Assembly (NCBI GenBank): GCA_945861625.1 | Contig: CAMAVI010000014.1 | Span: 1 to 58,663 of the forward strand | DNA: 58,663 nt | Direction: 5' to 3' | DNA from: Candidatus Sulfopaludibacter sp. SbA3 | GTDB taxonomy: Bacteria > Acidobacteriota > Terriglobia > Bryobacterales > Bryobacteraceae | In this document: positions 1 through 8,636 of the stretch, in pieces | How positions within the stretch are numbered: the stretch's first letter is position 1 | Layout of the letters: every line of letters begins with the position of its first letter | Program-made: the position numbers and the translations under genes | Notes under the pieces: generated by a model | The model's database searches: none | Told to the model about the DNA's origin: nothing | What the model saw: only the letters and a program-made list of their open reading frames with translations

Positions 1-289
1 GGTACGCCGGCACTACGAACATGCTGAACAGAACCAGCGTGGAGCAGACCCCGCCCGCAAAGGGCAGTGCCATGGTGCGCACCAGATGCTCGGTGGATAA
101 CTGCAGGCGGTCCCACCACAATTGCAAAATAGAGCCTAAGTTGCGGTGAGTGATGCGGCGCTGCCGCTCCCGGGATGCGCTGATGCGCAGAGAAGTACGC
201 AGACCCACTGGGGGCGTCTTGGCGGGAAGACGGTGCAAGGATCCCGCCAGAGAATCGGTCGCCGCAGGATTGCGGAGGTCGTGCCTCAT
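1..289 (-). CDS. Membrane protein beside ECF sigma factor (candidate anti-sigma), partial
   Basis: Reading the minus strand from an ATG at 289 gives an open frame that runs off the window edge (96 codons visible). The first ~70 residues are basic and polar (many Arg, Ser, His); from about residue 72 a hydrophobic stretch (MALPFAGGVCSTLVLFSMFV) looks like one transmembrane helix. The gene starts 8 nt after the stop of the sigma-factor gene, so the two are almost certainly co-transcribed. A membrane protein directly downstream of an ECF sigma gene is the usual position of an anti-sigma factor, but no zinc-binding HxxxCxxC motif is visible in this part. The anti-sigma role is therefore inference from position only, and the C-terminal part is outside the window. 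Confidence 0.6.
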   Translation of the reverse strand, partial: MRHDLRNPAATDSLAGSLHRLPAKTPPVGLRTSLRISASRERQRRITHRNLGSILQLWWDRLQLSTEHLVRTMALPFAGGVCSTLVLFSMFVVPAY

Positions 290-297
290 TGCGCCTC

Positions 298-993
298 TCA
301 TTCCGCCACCACCGTTCTCGGCTGCCATACTGGCACTTCGGCTGGTTTCAAGTGTTCCACTAGGCGTTGCCGCAGTGCTTCGCGGCCCCGCAGGATCCGC
401 GATTTCACGGTACCCAGCGAAATTTCCAGAATGTCGGCGATCTCGTCGTAGTTGAGGCCTTCCACTTCTCTGAGCACCAATACGGCGCGGAAATTCGGAT
501 TGATCTCGCTCAGCGCCGTCTCGAGTCGCTCCCGCCGCTCACGATTCATCGCCAGTTCCAGAGGCGAAGGGCCGGGGTCGGGCAGAATGTCGTGGAAGCT
601 ATCTGTCTCCTGATAGACAGGTTCGAGCGTCACTTCCTGCTTGCGGTGGCGACCGAACCAGCGCCGTTGATTGCGCGATTCATTGACCGCGATCCGGTAG
701 ACCCAGGTCTTAAGCGAGCTATCGCCACGGAAGGCGCCGATATTGCGAAATACTTTGAGGAACACTTCCTGCGTTACGTCGGCCGCGTCCGTGGGGTTCT
801 CGAGCAGGCGGCTGACCAGGTTGAAGACGGGGCGCTCAAAGCTGTCAATCAGCGCCTCATAGGCCGCGTTGTCACCTTCACGGAGCCGTTCAACCAATGT
901 CCGCTCTGCTGAATAGCATAGAGCGTCGCCGTTGCCGAGCTGGATGCCGACAATTCCGTGTACCAGAGGGGTGTTTGCCACGAGTATCCCCAT
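298..993 (-). CDS. RNA polymerase sigma-70 factor, ECF subfamily (RpoE-like)
   Basis: 231 residues. Region 2 is clear (DAADVTQEVFLKVF, then FRGDSSLKTWVYRIAVNESRN), followed by an acidic linker (residues ~130-150). Region 4 carries a helix-turn-helix (LNYDEIADILEISLGTVKSR) that would contact the -35 element. There is no sigma 1.1 or region 3, as expected for the ECF class. The first ~28 residues are not conserved-looking and the true start may lie further in, near AERTLVERLREGD. It directs RNA polymerase to a stress or envelope regulon; the target promoters cannot be read from this window. It is followed 8 nt later by a membrane protein that may hold it inactive. It is divergent from the Tudor-like gene at 1167, with ~170 nt between them. 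Confidence 0.93.
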   Translation of the reverse strand: MGILVANTPLVHGIVGIQLGNGDALCYSAERTLVERLREGDNAAYEALIDSFERPVFNLVSRLLENPTDAADVTQEVFLKVFRNIGAFRGDSSLKTWVYRIAVNESRNQRRWFGRHRKQEVTLEPVYQETDSFHDILPDPGPSPLELAMNRERRERLETALSEINPNFRAVLVLREVEGLNYDEIADILEISLGTVKSRILRGREALRQRLVEHLKPAEVPVWQPRTVVAE

Positions 994-1134
994 TCAGTGT
1001 ACCGCTACACAGCCATAGACACCATGGCAGGCGGGAAGGTTCCCACGGGGCGCATTTTTGCGGGTCCCCCCAAATAGATCTGGCTGAAACAAATTCCCAC
1101 TAAGTTGTCGGCTTTGTTAGAATAGGGGGTGGAG

Positions 1135-1148
1135 CCGGAGCGCTCCGG
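1135..1148. repeat. 14-bp perfect palindrome in the leader of the Tudor-like gene
   Basis: CCGGAGCGCTCCGG is a perfect inverted repeat 18 nt before the ATG at 1167. It could be an operator for a dimeric repressor or a short RNA stem next to the start codon. No function is known. Confidence 0.35.
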
Positions 1149-1166
1149 AACGAGGTCCCCGCTTTT

Positions 1167-1397
1167 ATGGCCACCAAACCCGCCTTCGCGCAAAGCGCCC
1201 AGATTGAGCACACTAAGTTCGGTTTCGGGAGCGTTCTTTCCTGTAGCGAAGAGTATATCGTCATCAAGTTTGACGATCATGGGGAGAAGAAGTTCGTCCT
1301 CGCTATCGTCCTGCCCAACCTCAAGAAGAGCGACCGCCAGCCGCCCGCCGAAAAGCGCCGCGCTTCCAAGAAAAAAGTCGCGCCCGCGGCAAAGTGA
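1167..1397 (+). CDS. Small PcrA-C-terminal-like (Tudor fold) protein
   Basis: 76 residues. The core motif IEHTKFGFGSVLSC...IVIKFDDHGEKKFV matches the small beta-barrel at the C-terminus of UvrD/PcrA helicases (pattern HxKFGxGxV...VxFdxxGxKxf), which in PcrA binds RNA polymerase. Here it stands alone, followed by a Lys/Arg-rich tail (KKSDRQPPAEKRRASKKKVAPAAK) that would suit nucleic-acid binding. There is no helicase part in the flanks. The ORF has the composition of a real gene, while the longer overlapping frame at 1129-1518 does not resemble a protein. A role as an RNA-polymerase or nucleic-acid accessory is inference. Confidence 0.72.
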   Translation: MATKPAFAQSAQIEHTKFGFGSVLSCSEEYIVIKFDDHGEKKFVLAIVLPNLKKSDRQPPAEKRRASKKKVAPAAK

Positions 1398-1443
1398 AAA
1401 TGGCCGCGCTGACAGCGGAGTAGCGGACCGCCAATCGTGCCCG

Positions 1444-1728
1444 TTAGTCCGGCAGCAAACTGCGGTTAATGAATATCGGATTATACGGGCGGATCACGTG
1501 GGATTGAAACACGCCTGAAGTCTTGAAGGGGTCGGCCTGGTACATCGCTTCGGCTTCTTCCTTGGTCTCGGCTTCATAAATAATCAACGCGCCTCCGTCC
1601 AGCAGGGGTCCGGAGAGCGCCAGCTTTCCCTGATCGCGCAGTTTGGCAAGATACTCGCGGTGAACGGGGCGGACGGTGGCGAGTTGCGGGTCGTCCAGTT
1701 TGTATTCAATAATCGCGGCAAATTTCAT
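1444..1728 (-). CDS. YCII-related domain protein
   Basis: 94 residues, counted from MKFAAIIEY. The compact ferredoxin-like alpha/beta YCII fold is recognisable from the N-terminal strand, the middle segment LSGPLLDGGALIIYEAETKEEAEAMYQADPF and a C-terminal strand. YCII proteins keep a conserved His-Asp pair (H23 in VRPVHREYL and D66 in QADPF here) and are thought to be small lyases or hydrolases; their substrates are mostly unknown. The start codon overlaps the stop of the upstream larA-like gene (ATGA), so translation is coupled. The longer open frame going back to 1989 is out-of-frame read-through inside larA and is not used. Confidence 0.85.
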   Translation of the reverse strand: MKFAAIIEYKLDDPQLATVRPVHREYLAKLRDQGKLALSGPLLDGGALIIYEAETKEEAEAMYQADPFKTSGVFQSHVIRPYNPIFINRSLLPD

Positions 1729-3047
1729 ATCGTTACGCCATTGTACGAATTCTGAGCAGCTCCCTCCGTGCTCAGCGCCCCGCTGGCCTGCGCCAGCACG
1801 TAGGGGCCTTCGGGTACAATCGCGATACGCGCCGAGGGGCTCAGTCCCGCGAGCAGTGCGTTCACGGCATCCTGCGGCGTGGCGCACGCCTGTCCCCAGA
1901 ATACTTTCTGGAAGTTTTCCGGCACTCCGGGCGCCAGGTACAGCACTTCGGTTTCCCGGGAAACCAGCGCCAATTTTTCCAACTGCCACTGGTCCACGGT
2001 GACGGGAACGCCCTCAATTCCACGCATGAAGTCGGAATCCTTGGGATAGCGCAGCATCATTTCGGAGAACTCGGGGCTGCCCACGCCTTCGTCGCACGCG
2101 CCGGCCATCAGGATGCGTCCGCCGGGACGGATCATGTTGCCCGCCGCCGTGATTCCCTTCAGGCACTGGTAATAAGTCATATCCAGCGGATAGCCGCCAC
2201 CGGTGGTGATCACCGCGTCCATGGGTTCGTCGAGATTCTGCATGAGCATCTTCCGCACCCATTGCACTCCGGTGCGGTGCGCCGCCACCGGCTCTCCGGC
2301 GAACACGGACGCGATGCGGCGGTCGGCCGCCAGAGCAACGTCCACCAGAAAATCGTGCCGGGCCATGCCGGCGATTTCGAGCAACTCGGCGTGCAAAGGA
2401 TTGTCGTCGATGGAACCTTCGCGCGCACGCGGGTCGCGCATGAAGCGCGAGCTATGCAGTTCTTTAATCGTTTCCTGCGCGGCCAGCCCCGGCGCGATCA
2501 GCTTGCGGCCTCCGGAAAAACCCAGCATCAGGTGCGGCTCGATGTAGCCCAGGCTCATGTGGAGATCAGCGCTCATGAAACGTTCATCGATCCACACCGG
2601 AGTGCCGGATCGCGTCGTGCCCAAATGACGGTGCGTATCGCGCTGGCGGGCGTCGTGATTGCCGATGGTGTAAGTCGCGGCGATTTCCGGTCCCACAATC
2701 TGCCGAATTTCGGCTTCCGTCGCGCCACGATGCAAGCCGGTGGCGATCAGAATCGTAATGTTGGCGCGCGGAATTCCGGCGGCCTCCAGGCGGCGCAGCA
2801 CGGGAGGCAGGACAGTGGAGTTCGGCGCGGGCCGCGTGATGTCGCACACCGATATCGCCGCTGATTTCTTACCGGCCGCGACTTCGGCCAGCGAAGGTCC
2901 GGCGGCCGGCCGGTCCAGTGCCGCTTCCAGGGCCGCCGCGGCATCCGGCAGCGGCGGAGCCGAGATCGAATGCAGGATCTTGTATTGGTGAGTATCGGGA
3001 AGGTGGAGCGTCAACCCCTGTTTTCCGAAGGCCAGCCGGGTTTCCAT
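1725..3047 (-). CDS. larA: LarA-family nickel-pincer racemase/epimerase (DUF2088)
   Basis: 440 residues. All key LarA positions can be placed with a constant offset of -2 from the Lactobacillus plantarum enzyme: D69 and R72 in CDITRP, H106 in ATGLHRG, H172 and K182 in EPHLMLGFSGGRK, and H198. K182 corresponds to the lysine that carries the nickel-pincer nucleotide cofactor, and the histidines to the hydride/proton relay. The family racemises or epimerises 2-hydroxyacids such as lactate and some sugar acids; the substrate here is not determined. The cofactor-making genes larB, larC and larE are not in this window. A YCII protein overlaps its 3' end, which may mean the two act on one metabolite. 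Confidence 0.9.
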   Translation of the reverse strand: METRLAFGKQGLTLHLPDTHQYKILHSISAPPLPDAAAALEAALDRPAAGPSLAEVAAGKKSAAISVCDITRPAPNSTVLPPVLRRLEAAGIPRANITILIATGLHRGATEAEIRQIVGPEIAATYTIGNHDARQRDTHRHLGTTRSGTPVWIDERFMSADLHMSLGYIEPHLMLGFSGGRKLIAPGLAAQETIKELHSSRFMRDPRAREGSIDDNPLHAELLEIAGMARHDFLVDVALAADRRIASVFAGEPVAAHRTGVQWVRKMLMQNLDEPMDAVITTGGGYPLDMTYYQCLKGITAAGNMIRPGGRILMAGACDEGVGSPEFSEMMLRYPKDSDFMRGIEGVPVTVDQWQLEKLALVSRETEVLYLAPGVPENFQKVFWGQACATPQDAVNALLAGLSPSARIAIVPEGPYVLAQASGALSTEGAAQNSYNGVTI

Positions 3048-3080
3048 TCCCTGAGTTTACCGCGTCCGAAAACCGGTTTT

Positions 3081-6000
3081 TCAAAAAATCAGTTTCAGTG
3101 CGAACTGGAGCTGGCGTGAATCCAGAGCGCTGGAAATCCGCCCGAAGTTGGCGGTGAAGGCGGTCCGGTTGGGGATGTTGAAGTTGGCTCGATTGAAAAC
3201 ATTGTAGGTTTCGGCACGGAACTGCAGCCGCGCCGTTTCGCTGACGGAGAATTCCTTTTGCACCATCAAGTCGAAATCCATGACGCCTGGTCCGGTCACC
3301 GCGTTGCGTGGGGCGTTGCCGAATGAGTAGAGCGAGGGTAGCGCAAAGGCGGTGGTATCGAACCACTGCGCGGGCGTCTTCGGCCCGCGGTTGGGATCGC
3401 CGAATAGGTTGGGGCGCTGTGCCGGGCCCGCGCCGATATTGGCCTGGTCGCTGGCAATATTGACTGTGAAGGGCGCGCCGGACTGCGTTGTGAACGTCCC
3501 ACCGGTCTGCCAGCCGCCAAGCACAGCGCGCAGAAAATGTGTTCCATCGCGCGGCTGCGGAAGCTGATACACGAAACTGACCGCCAGGCGATGCCGGTGG
3601 TCGAAACTGGAGGTGGCTTTCTCGGCGCGCATATTGCGGACGTCCTGCGGCAGATTCGTCTCGTAGGTGGTGGCTCCTGGGTCCGACGCGTCGTCGATGG
3701 CATGGGACCACGTCCAATTGGCTTCGTAGAGCAGGCCGCGCGCGAGCTTCCGCTTCACGCCCACGGTTAATGCGTTGTAAGACGCCCATCCATCCCAGCG
3801 AATCGTCGGAATCTGGCTCAATTGCGGAACGGGCCGGCGCGCCGCAATCGCGCCGGGGCCGGGGTTGGGCACATTGAGCACGGTGGCGCTATCGGCGTGC
3901 ACGGTTCGCGAACCGATGTAGGCGACCGATAAAACAGTACTGGAATTCAACTCGTGCTCCAGGTTGAGATTCCATACCGCGTTGTACTCCACCATGAAAT
4001 CGTGATTAAGATTGCTGCCGCCCGAGGTGCCCGCAGTGTTTAACGTCAACGCGTTTGCCGTGGTGAATGCCGGAGCCGGCGCGACCGCCGAATTCACGGT
4101 CTTAGTAGCGAAAAACGGCAGATTTTGGGCGAAGTTGGTAATGATGCTATACGCCGCCTGGTTCGGATAAATGCCGAAGCCGGCGCGGACCACCGTCTTG
4201 AGGTTGCCGGGCAGATTCCAGGCGATGCCGCCGCGCGGCGCCAAACGCGGCAGCGTATTCTGGAGCAGGCTCTCATTCCAGCCTGCCGCGGCTGAACTGA
4301 CGTAGGGGACCGGAAGCAACGGCAGCAGTTGACCCGCCGCGGGCGAAAGATTCCCTGCTCCGTCGCTGGCGACGACCACACGGCCGCCCGGAACATTGAC
4401 ATCGACGGCGGCCAATTGGCGGTTGGCGTCAGTCATATTCTGATTGAATTCGGCGCGCAGCCCCCATTCGACTTTCAGATTCGGCGTGAGCTGCCAGCTG
4501 TCCTGCGCGTAGAAGTGCATCCAGTTGACGTTGGCGTCCATGGCTGCACGCCCCAGCCCGGCTTGCGCCGTCGTTGGGTAGCCCAGCAGAAAATCGGCGA
4601 ACGCGCTGCCATCAGCCAGGCCTGGCGCCGACGAAGTCCAGCGCGGAGTGAAAGCAAAGATCCCTCTGGCTCCGTTCGGGTTCACGGGCCGGAAGTCATA
4701 GTGCATGGCATAGGTGCCCAGCTTTACCGTGTGCTTGCCGTGATGCCAGACTAGATTGCCGAAAAACTCCAGGTCGCGATTATTGCGGAAGATGAAGGAG
4801 GCCGGATCGCCCATGGTGGAGAATTGGCCGCCGAGGGAAACCTGCGGGAATCCAGCATCCAGGGGATTCGCGGTAACTCCGCGTAACCCGGTGCGCGCGG
4901 CGAAATCGTTGCCGGCGTTGGGGCTTTGCTGTCCGCCCACGACGGTCAGGAAGCCAAACCGCGCTTCGCCGAACAGGTCCGGGCGGAACACATGTGCCCA
5001 ACTGGCGGCTCCGTTGAGCGCGTGCGTGCTGAGGCTCCTGCCGAAGCCGGGCAAAAGGCTCTCCTGCAGGACTCCGGAGCCAAAGGGATCGAACTGCCGT
5101 GCGTCAAACAACGACGCGCGCACGTAGGCCGTGTCCTGGCGGGAGAACTGGTGATCCAGTCGCGCGCTGTACTGATTGGTATTGATTCGCTGCGCCTCGG
5201 TAGCCAGTAGGTTTTGCGCTATTCCTGGCAGATTCGGCAGGGGGATGATTTTCAGCAAGCCCACGGCTACCGGATCCAGCCGTTGCCCTGGAATGCGGTT
5301 ATTCACAAATGGTTGGCGCGTTGTGGAGCTGGTGGGATCAAAGATCGCAGGGAACCCGGTGAAATCCCCTGCACGGATGGCCGGGGTGGGAACCGAGAAC
5401 GTCTGTGTCAGAGTTTTCCTCACACGCTGACCTTCGTAACTGACAAAGAAAAAAGTCCGGTTGCGGGCGACCGGGCCGCCTAGACTTCCTCCGAATTGAT
5501 TCTGGCGGAAAGGCGGCGTGGGGGCGCTGGCCGCATCGAAATAGTTCTTGGCGTCCAAAACGTTATTGCGCGCGAATTCGAATAAACTTCCGTGCGCGGT
5601 GTTGGTTCCGGCGCGCGATATCACGTTGATGACGGCGCCCGATTTGCCGCCGAACTCGGGCGCGTATGACGTCTTCTGAATATTCACTTCCTGGATGGAG
5701 TCAACGGACGGCGCAATGACTAGATTGTTGAAGTGCTCGTCGGTCACGGTCACACCGTCGAGCAGATACAGATTATGCCCACTGCGCTGGCCGAGCACAT
5801 TGACCAATGTTCCGGCCTGTTGCAGGGCATCGCCGCGGGTGCCTCCCGGAGGACGTACGACACCCTCGGTCAACATGGCCAGGTCCAGGAACTGGCGTCC
5901 CTTTAATGGCAGCCCCACGGCCTGTTGGCGGCCGACGGTGTTGCGAATCTCGGTGGAATCGAGCTGCAAGCCGCCCAAGCCTTCGCGGACCTCAACGATC

Positions 6001-6356
6001 TCCGAGGCGTCCCCCACCTGGAGCGTAAAGTCCCGGCGCTGGCGGTCTCCTGCGTGGATTTCGAGTCTTGCCAATACCTGCTTGAAATTGGGCGCGCTGA
6101 CCTTCAGCGTGTAGATGCCGGACGGAAGCTGGGGGAACAGGTATTCGCCGGAATGATTGGAGACCGACGCGAAGGCTTGCCCGGTTCCCGCCGATTCCGC
6201 TGAAATCGAGGCGCCCGGCAGCACGGCACCGGAGGTATCCTGCACGCTGCCGCCCAACTCTCCGGTATTCATCTGCCCAAAAACGAAGCCGATGGATAGC
6301 AAAAAACAGATTGCCCAAAGCCGGCATCGCGTCCTGGCGTGTGTCCGGAGAATCAT
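3081..6356 (-). CDS. TonB-dependent receptor-like outer-membrane protein with carboxypeptidase-regulatory-like domain
   Basis: 1091 residues from the ATG at 6356. That start gives a clear signal peptide (MILRTHARTRCRLWAICFLL then SIGFVFGQ); the open frame extends to 6737 but its first 127 residues look non-coding. After the signal comes an Ig-like carboxypeptidase regulatory domain (residues ~30-115, GELGGSVQDTSGAVLPGA...), then a plug domain with VNIQKTSYAPEFGGKSGAVINVISR and a long beta-barrel. It ends in Phe (LKLIF), the usual signal for outer-membrane barrel assembly. This is the large Oar/SusC-like class that acidobacteria carry in many copies; the ligand cannot be predicted. Nearest neighbours (larA, hisD-like) share no obvious pathway with it. 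Direct GTTACG repeats lie just before the start codon. Confidence 0.9.
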   Translation of the reverse strand: MILRTHARTRCRLWAICFLLSIGFVFGQMNTGELGGSVQDTSGAVLPGASISAESAGTGQAFASVSNHSGEYLFPQLPSGIYTLKVSAPNFKQVLARLEIHAGDRQRRDFTLQVGDASEIVEVREGLGGLQLDSTEIRNTVGRQQAVGLPLKGRQFLDLAMLTEGVVRPPGGTRGDALQQAGTLVNVLGQRSGHNLYLLDGVTVTDEHFNNLVIAPSVDSIQEVNIQKTSYAPEFGGKSGAVINVISRAGTNTAHGSLFEFARNNVLDAKNYFDAASAPTPPFRQNQFGGSLGGPVARNRTFFFVSYEGQRVRKTLTQTFSVPTPAIRAGDFTGFPAIFDPTSSTTRQPFVNNRIPGQRLDPVAVGLLKIIPLPNLPGIAQNLLATEAQRINTNQYSARLDHQFSRQDTAYVRASLFDARQFDPFGSGVLQESLLPGFGRSLSTHALNGAASWAHVFRPDLFGEARFGFLTVVGGQQSPNAGNDFAARTGLRGVTANPLDAGFPQVSLGGQFSTMGDPASFIFRNNRDLEFFGNLVWHHGKHTVKLGTYAMHYDFRPVNPNGARGIFAFTPRWTSSAPGLADGSAFADFLLGYPTTAQAGLGRAAMDANVNWMHFYAQDSWQLTPNLKVEWGLRAEFNQNMTDANRQLAAVDVNVPGGRVVVASDGAGNLSPAAGQLLPLLPVPYVSSAAAGWNESLLQNTLPRLAPRGGIAWNLPGNLKTVVRAGFGIYPNQAAYSIITNFAQNLPFFATKTVNSAVAPAPAFTTANALTLNTAGTSGGSNLNHDFMVEYNAVWNLNLEHELNSSTVLSVAYIGSRTVHADSATVLNVPNPGPGAIAARRPVPQLSQIPTIRWDGWASYNALTVGVKRKLARGLLYEANWTWSHAIDDASDPGATTYETNLPQDVRNMRAEKATSSFDHRHRLAVSFVYQLPQPRDGTHFLRAVLGGWQTGGTFTTQSGAPFTVNIASDQANIGAGPAQRPNLFGDPNRGPKTPAQWFDTTAFALPSLYSFGNAPRNAVTGPGVMDFDLMVQKEFSVSETARLQFRAETYNVFNRANFNIPNRTAFTANFGRISSALDSRQLQFALKLIF

Positions 6357-6579
6357 TGCCCACCGTAACGAATCGTAACATTTTGTCGCGTTGAGAAGAT
6401 ATAAAGGGCGGTCCTTGCGGGCCACCCAATGGATTGGAATCAAGCTGCTTCTACCGCGCGCGTACTGTTCCAGAAACGGCTTTCGTGACGCCGCCCCTCG
6501 CGGCCGGGAAGACGGCTCACAATCAGCGTTTCGCCGGGCGGCCGCCACGGCGTATCCTAGCGTAAGGAGCACTGTTTCA

Positions 6580-7872
6580 ATGATTCGGTATTTGAAGAGC
6601 GGCCAGACGGCCGCAGTGAAAGCGGAGAACAGCTTACAGGTTCGCAACACGGTGGAGACGATTCTGAATGAGATCGGAACGCGTGGCGAGGCGGCCGTGC
6701 GGGAGTATTCGGAGAAGTTCGACAAGTGGTCGCCCAAATCCTTCCGGCTGTCAGAGAAAGAGATTGCCGGCTGCCTCAGCGTGCTGCCGGCTCAGGTCAT
6801 CGACGACATCAAGTTCGCCCAGACGCAGATCCGTAATTTCGCCTTGGTGCAGAAAGCCGCGCTGAAGGACGTGGAAGTGGAAACGTTGCCCGGCGTGGTT
6901 CTGGGCCACAAGAACCTTCCGGTGAACAGCGTTGGATGTTACGTGCCGGGCGGTCGTTATCCGATGGTTGCTTCGGCCCATATGAGCGTCGTCACGGCCA
7001 AGGCCGCTGGAGTGAAGCGCATTATTGCAACCGCGCCGCCCTTCGATGGCGCGCCGCATCCAGCCATCGTCGCCGCGATGCATCTAGGTGGAGCCGATGA
7101 AATCTACGCGTTGGGTGGCGTGCAAGCCGTAGCCGCCATGGCACTGGGCACGGAGACCATCGCGCCTGTCGATATGATTGTCGGACCAGGTAACGCGTAC
7201 GTCGCCGAAGCCAAGCGCCAGTTGTTCGGACGCGTGGGCATCGACCTGCTTGCGGGACCCACCGAAACGCTCATCATTGCCGACGACACCTGCGACGCCG
7301 AAATGGCCGCGGTCGATCTGATCGGACAAGCCGAGCATGGCCCGGGCAGCCCCGCGGTGCTGCTGACGAATTCCGCCAAACTCGCCGCGGAAACCCCAGC
7401 CGCGATTGAGAAGTTATTATCCTGGCTGCCCACCGCCGCCATCGCGCGCGATGCCTGGCAGAACAATGGTGAAATCATTCTTTGCGACACCATTGACGAA
7501 TTGGTGGCCGAAGCCGACCGCATTGCCTCCGAGCACGTGCAGGTGCTGACGAAAGACCCGGACTACTTCCTGAATCACATGACGAACTACGGCGCGTTGT
7601 TTCTGGGCCACCGCACGAACGTCGCTTACGGCGACAAAGTCATCGGCACCAACCACACGCTGCCCACGATGAAAGCGGCACGCTATACCGGTGGCCTGTG
7701 GGTGGGCAAGTTCATCAAGACGTGCACGTATCAGCGTGTACTGACCGATGAGGCTTCCGCGCTCGTGGGCGATTACTGCTCGCGGCTGTGCGCCATCGAG
7801 AATTTCTCCGGACATAAAGAGCAAGCCGATCTGCGCGTCCGCCGCTACGGCACACAGGCCCAGGGAGCGTAG
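6580..7872 (+). CDS. HisD-family NAD-dependent dehydrogenase (histidinol or sulfopropanediol type)
   Basis: 430 residues from the ATG at 6580, preceded by a good ribosome site (AAGGAG at 6564-6569). HisD catalytic elements are present: Gln and His in [10 protein letters not shown], Glu-His in ASEHVQVL, Asp in VAYGDKV and a C-terminal His in [12 protein letters not shown]. The segment [20 protein letters not shown] followed by IKTCTYQRV differs from typical histidine-biosynthesis HisD (FSSPLSV...) and resembles HisD relatives such as the sulfopropanediol 3-dehydrogenase HpsN. No other his gene is near. It is followed with 1 nt spacing by an SDR and then a cobalamin adenosyltransferase. I infer a catabolic alcohol-to-acid dehydrogenase, but true histidinol dehydrogenase remains possible. 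Confidence 0.88.
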   Translation: MIRYLKSGQTAAVKAENSLQVRNTVETILNEIGTRGEAAVREYSEKFDKWSPKSFRLSEKEIAGCLSVLPAQVIDDIKFAQTQIRNFALVQKAALKDVEVETLPGVVLGHKNLPVNSVGCYVPGGRYPMVASAHMSVVTAKAAGVKRIIATAPPFDGAPHPAIVAAMHLGGADEIYALGGVQAVAAMALGTETIAPVDMIVGPGNAYVAEAKRQLFGRVGIDLLAGPTETLIIADDTCDAEMAAVDLIGQAEHGPGSPAVLLTNSAKLAAETPAAIEKLLSWLPTAAIARDAWQNNGEIILCDTIDELVAEADRIASEHVQVLTKDPDYFLNHMTNYGALFLGHRTNVAYGDKVIGTNHTLPTMKAARYTGGLWVGKFIKTCTYQRVLTDEASALVGDYCSRLCAIENFSGHKEQADLRVRRYGTQAQGA

Positions 7873-7873
7873 C

Positions 7874-8635
7874 GTGGCCAATACCGTTCAGGGGGCCGTG
7901 GCCGTCGTCACGGGCGGAGCGGGAGGCATCGGCTCGGTGATCTGCGCGAAGCTCGCCGAGGCCGGGATGCAAGTGGTCGTTGGTTATGGCCGCTCGGGCG
8001 AAGCGGCAAGGAAGTTGGCGGATTCGCTGCCGGGGACAGGCCATTCCGCGCGCCCCGCGCCGGTGACCGATAGTGCGGCGATGAAGGCGTTGGCGGAGGG
8101 CGTCGCCCGCGACTACGGACGCTGCGATGTTCTGGTGAACTGCGCGGGAACCACGCGCTTCGTGCCGCACTCCGATCTTGATGGGCTCGACGACGAGCTG
8201 ATCAATACAATCCTGGCGACGAACGTCCGCGGCGCGTTCGCCTCGGTGCGCGCGTTCCGGCCTTTGCTGGATAAAAGCCCGCTTCACGGCGGCGGCGTGA
8301 TCGTCAATCTGTCTTCGGCCGCCGGCAACATCGGGGTCGGCAGCAACGTGATTTACTGCGCTTCGAAAGCCGCTCTGGATAATATGACGAAGTCGCTGGC
8401 GCGGGCCCTCGCGCCGCGCATCCGCGTGGTTTCCGTTTCTCCGGCGCTGGTGGATACCGAGTTCGTGAAGTCGCTCGACAAAGAGTGGCATGACCAGCAG
8501 GGCGCGCGCACCCCGCTGGGACGGCTGGCGACGCCCGAGGAAGTGGGGGCGGCGGTGACCGCCGTCGTGACGACGTTGACCTTCAGCACCGGCACCATCC
8601 TGCAAGTGGATGGCGGCCGGACGTTAACACCTTGA
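7874..8635 (+). CDS. Short-chain dehydrogenase/reductase (SDR)
   Basis: 253 residues from a GTG at 7874, 1 nt after the hisD-like stop; the frame extends further upstream but only inside that gene. Classical SDR features are visible: the nucleotide-binding TGGAGGIG near residue 14, NCAG, the catalytic Ser in NLSSAAG and the Tyr-Lys pair in YCASKAA, and a C-terminal VDGGRTL typical of FabG-like enzymes. It uses NAD(P)H to interconvert an alcohol and a ketone. Tight coupling to the HisD-family enzyme suggests both oxidise the same polyol-like substrate in turn, for example first at a secondary and then at a primary hydroxyl. That is inference. Confidence 0.9.
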   Translation: MANTVQGAVAVVTGGAGGIGSVICAKLAEAGMQVVVGYGRSGEAARKLADSLPGTGHSARPAPVTDSAAMKALAEGVARDYGRCDVLVNCAGTTRFVPHSDLDGLDDELINTILATNVRGAFASVRAFRPLLDKSPLHGGGVIVNLSSAAGNIGVGSNVIYCASKAALDNMTKSLARALAPRIRVVSVSPALVDTEFVKSLDKEWHDQQGARTPLGRLATPEEVGAAVTAVVTTLTFSTGTILQVDGGRTLTP

Positions 8636-8636
8636 A

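Noticed and set aside
6357-6737. N-terminal extension of the receptor gene at 3081
   Set aside because: It overlaps the hisD-like gene start and precedes a good signal peptide.
7715-8605. 296-codon minus-strand frame over the SDR gene
   Set aside because: His/Arg-rich shadow of the SDR, which has all SDR motifs.
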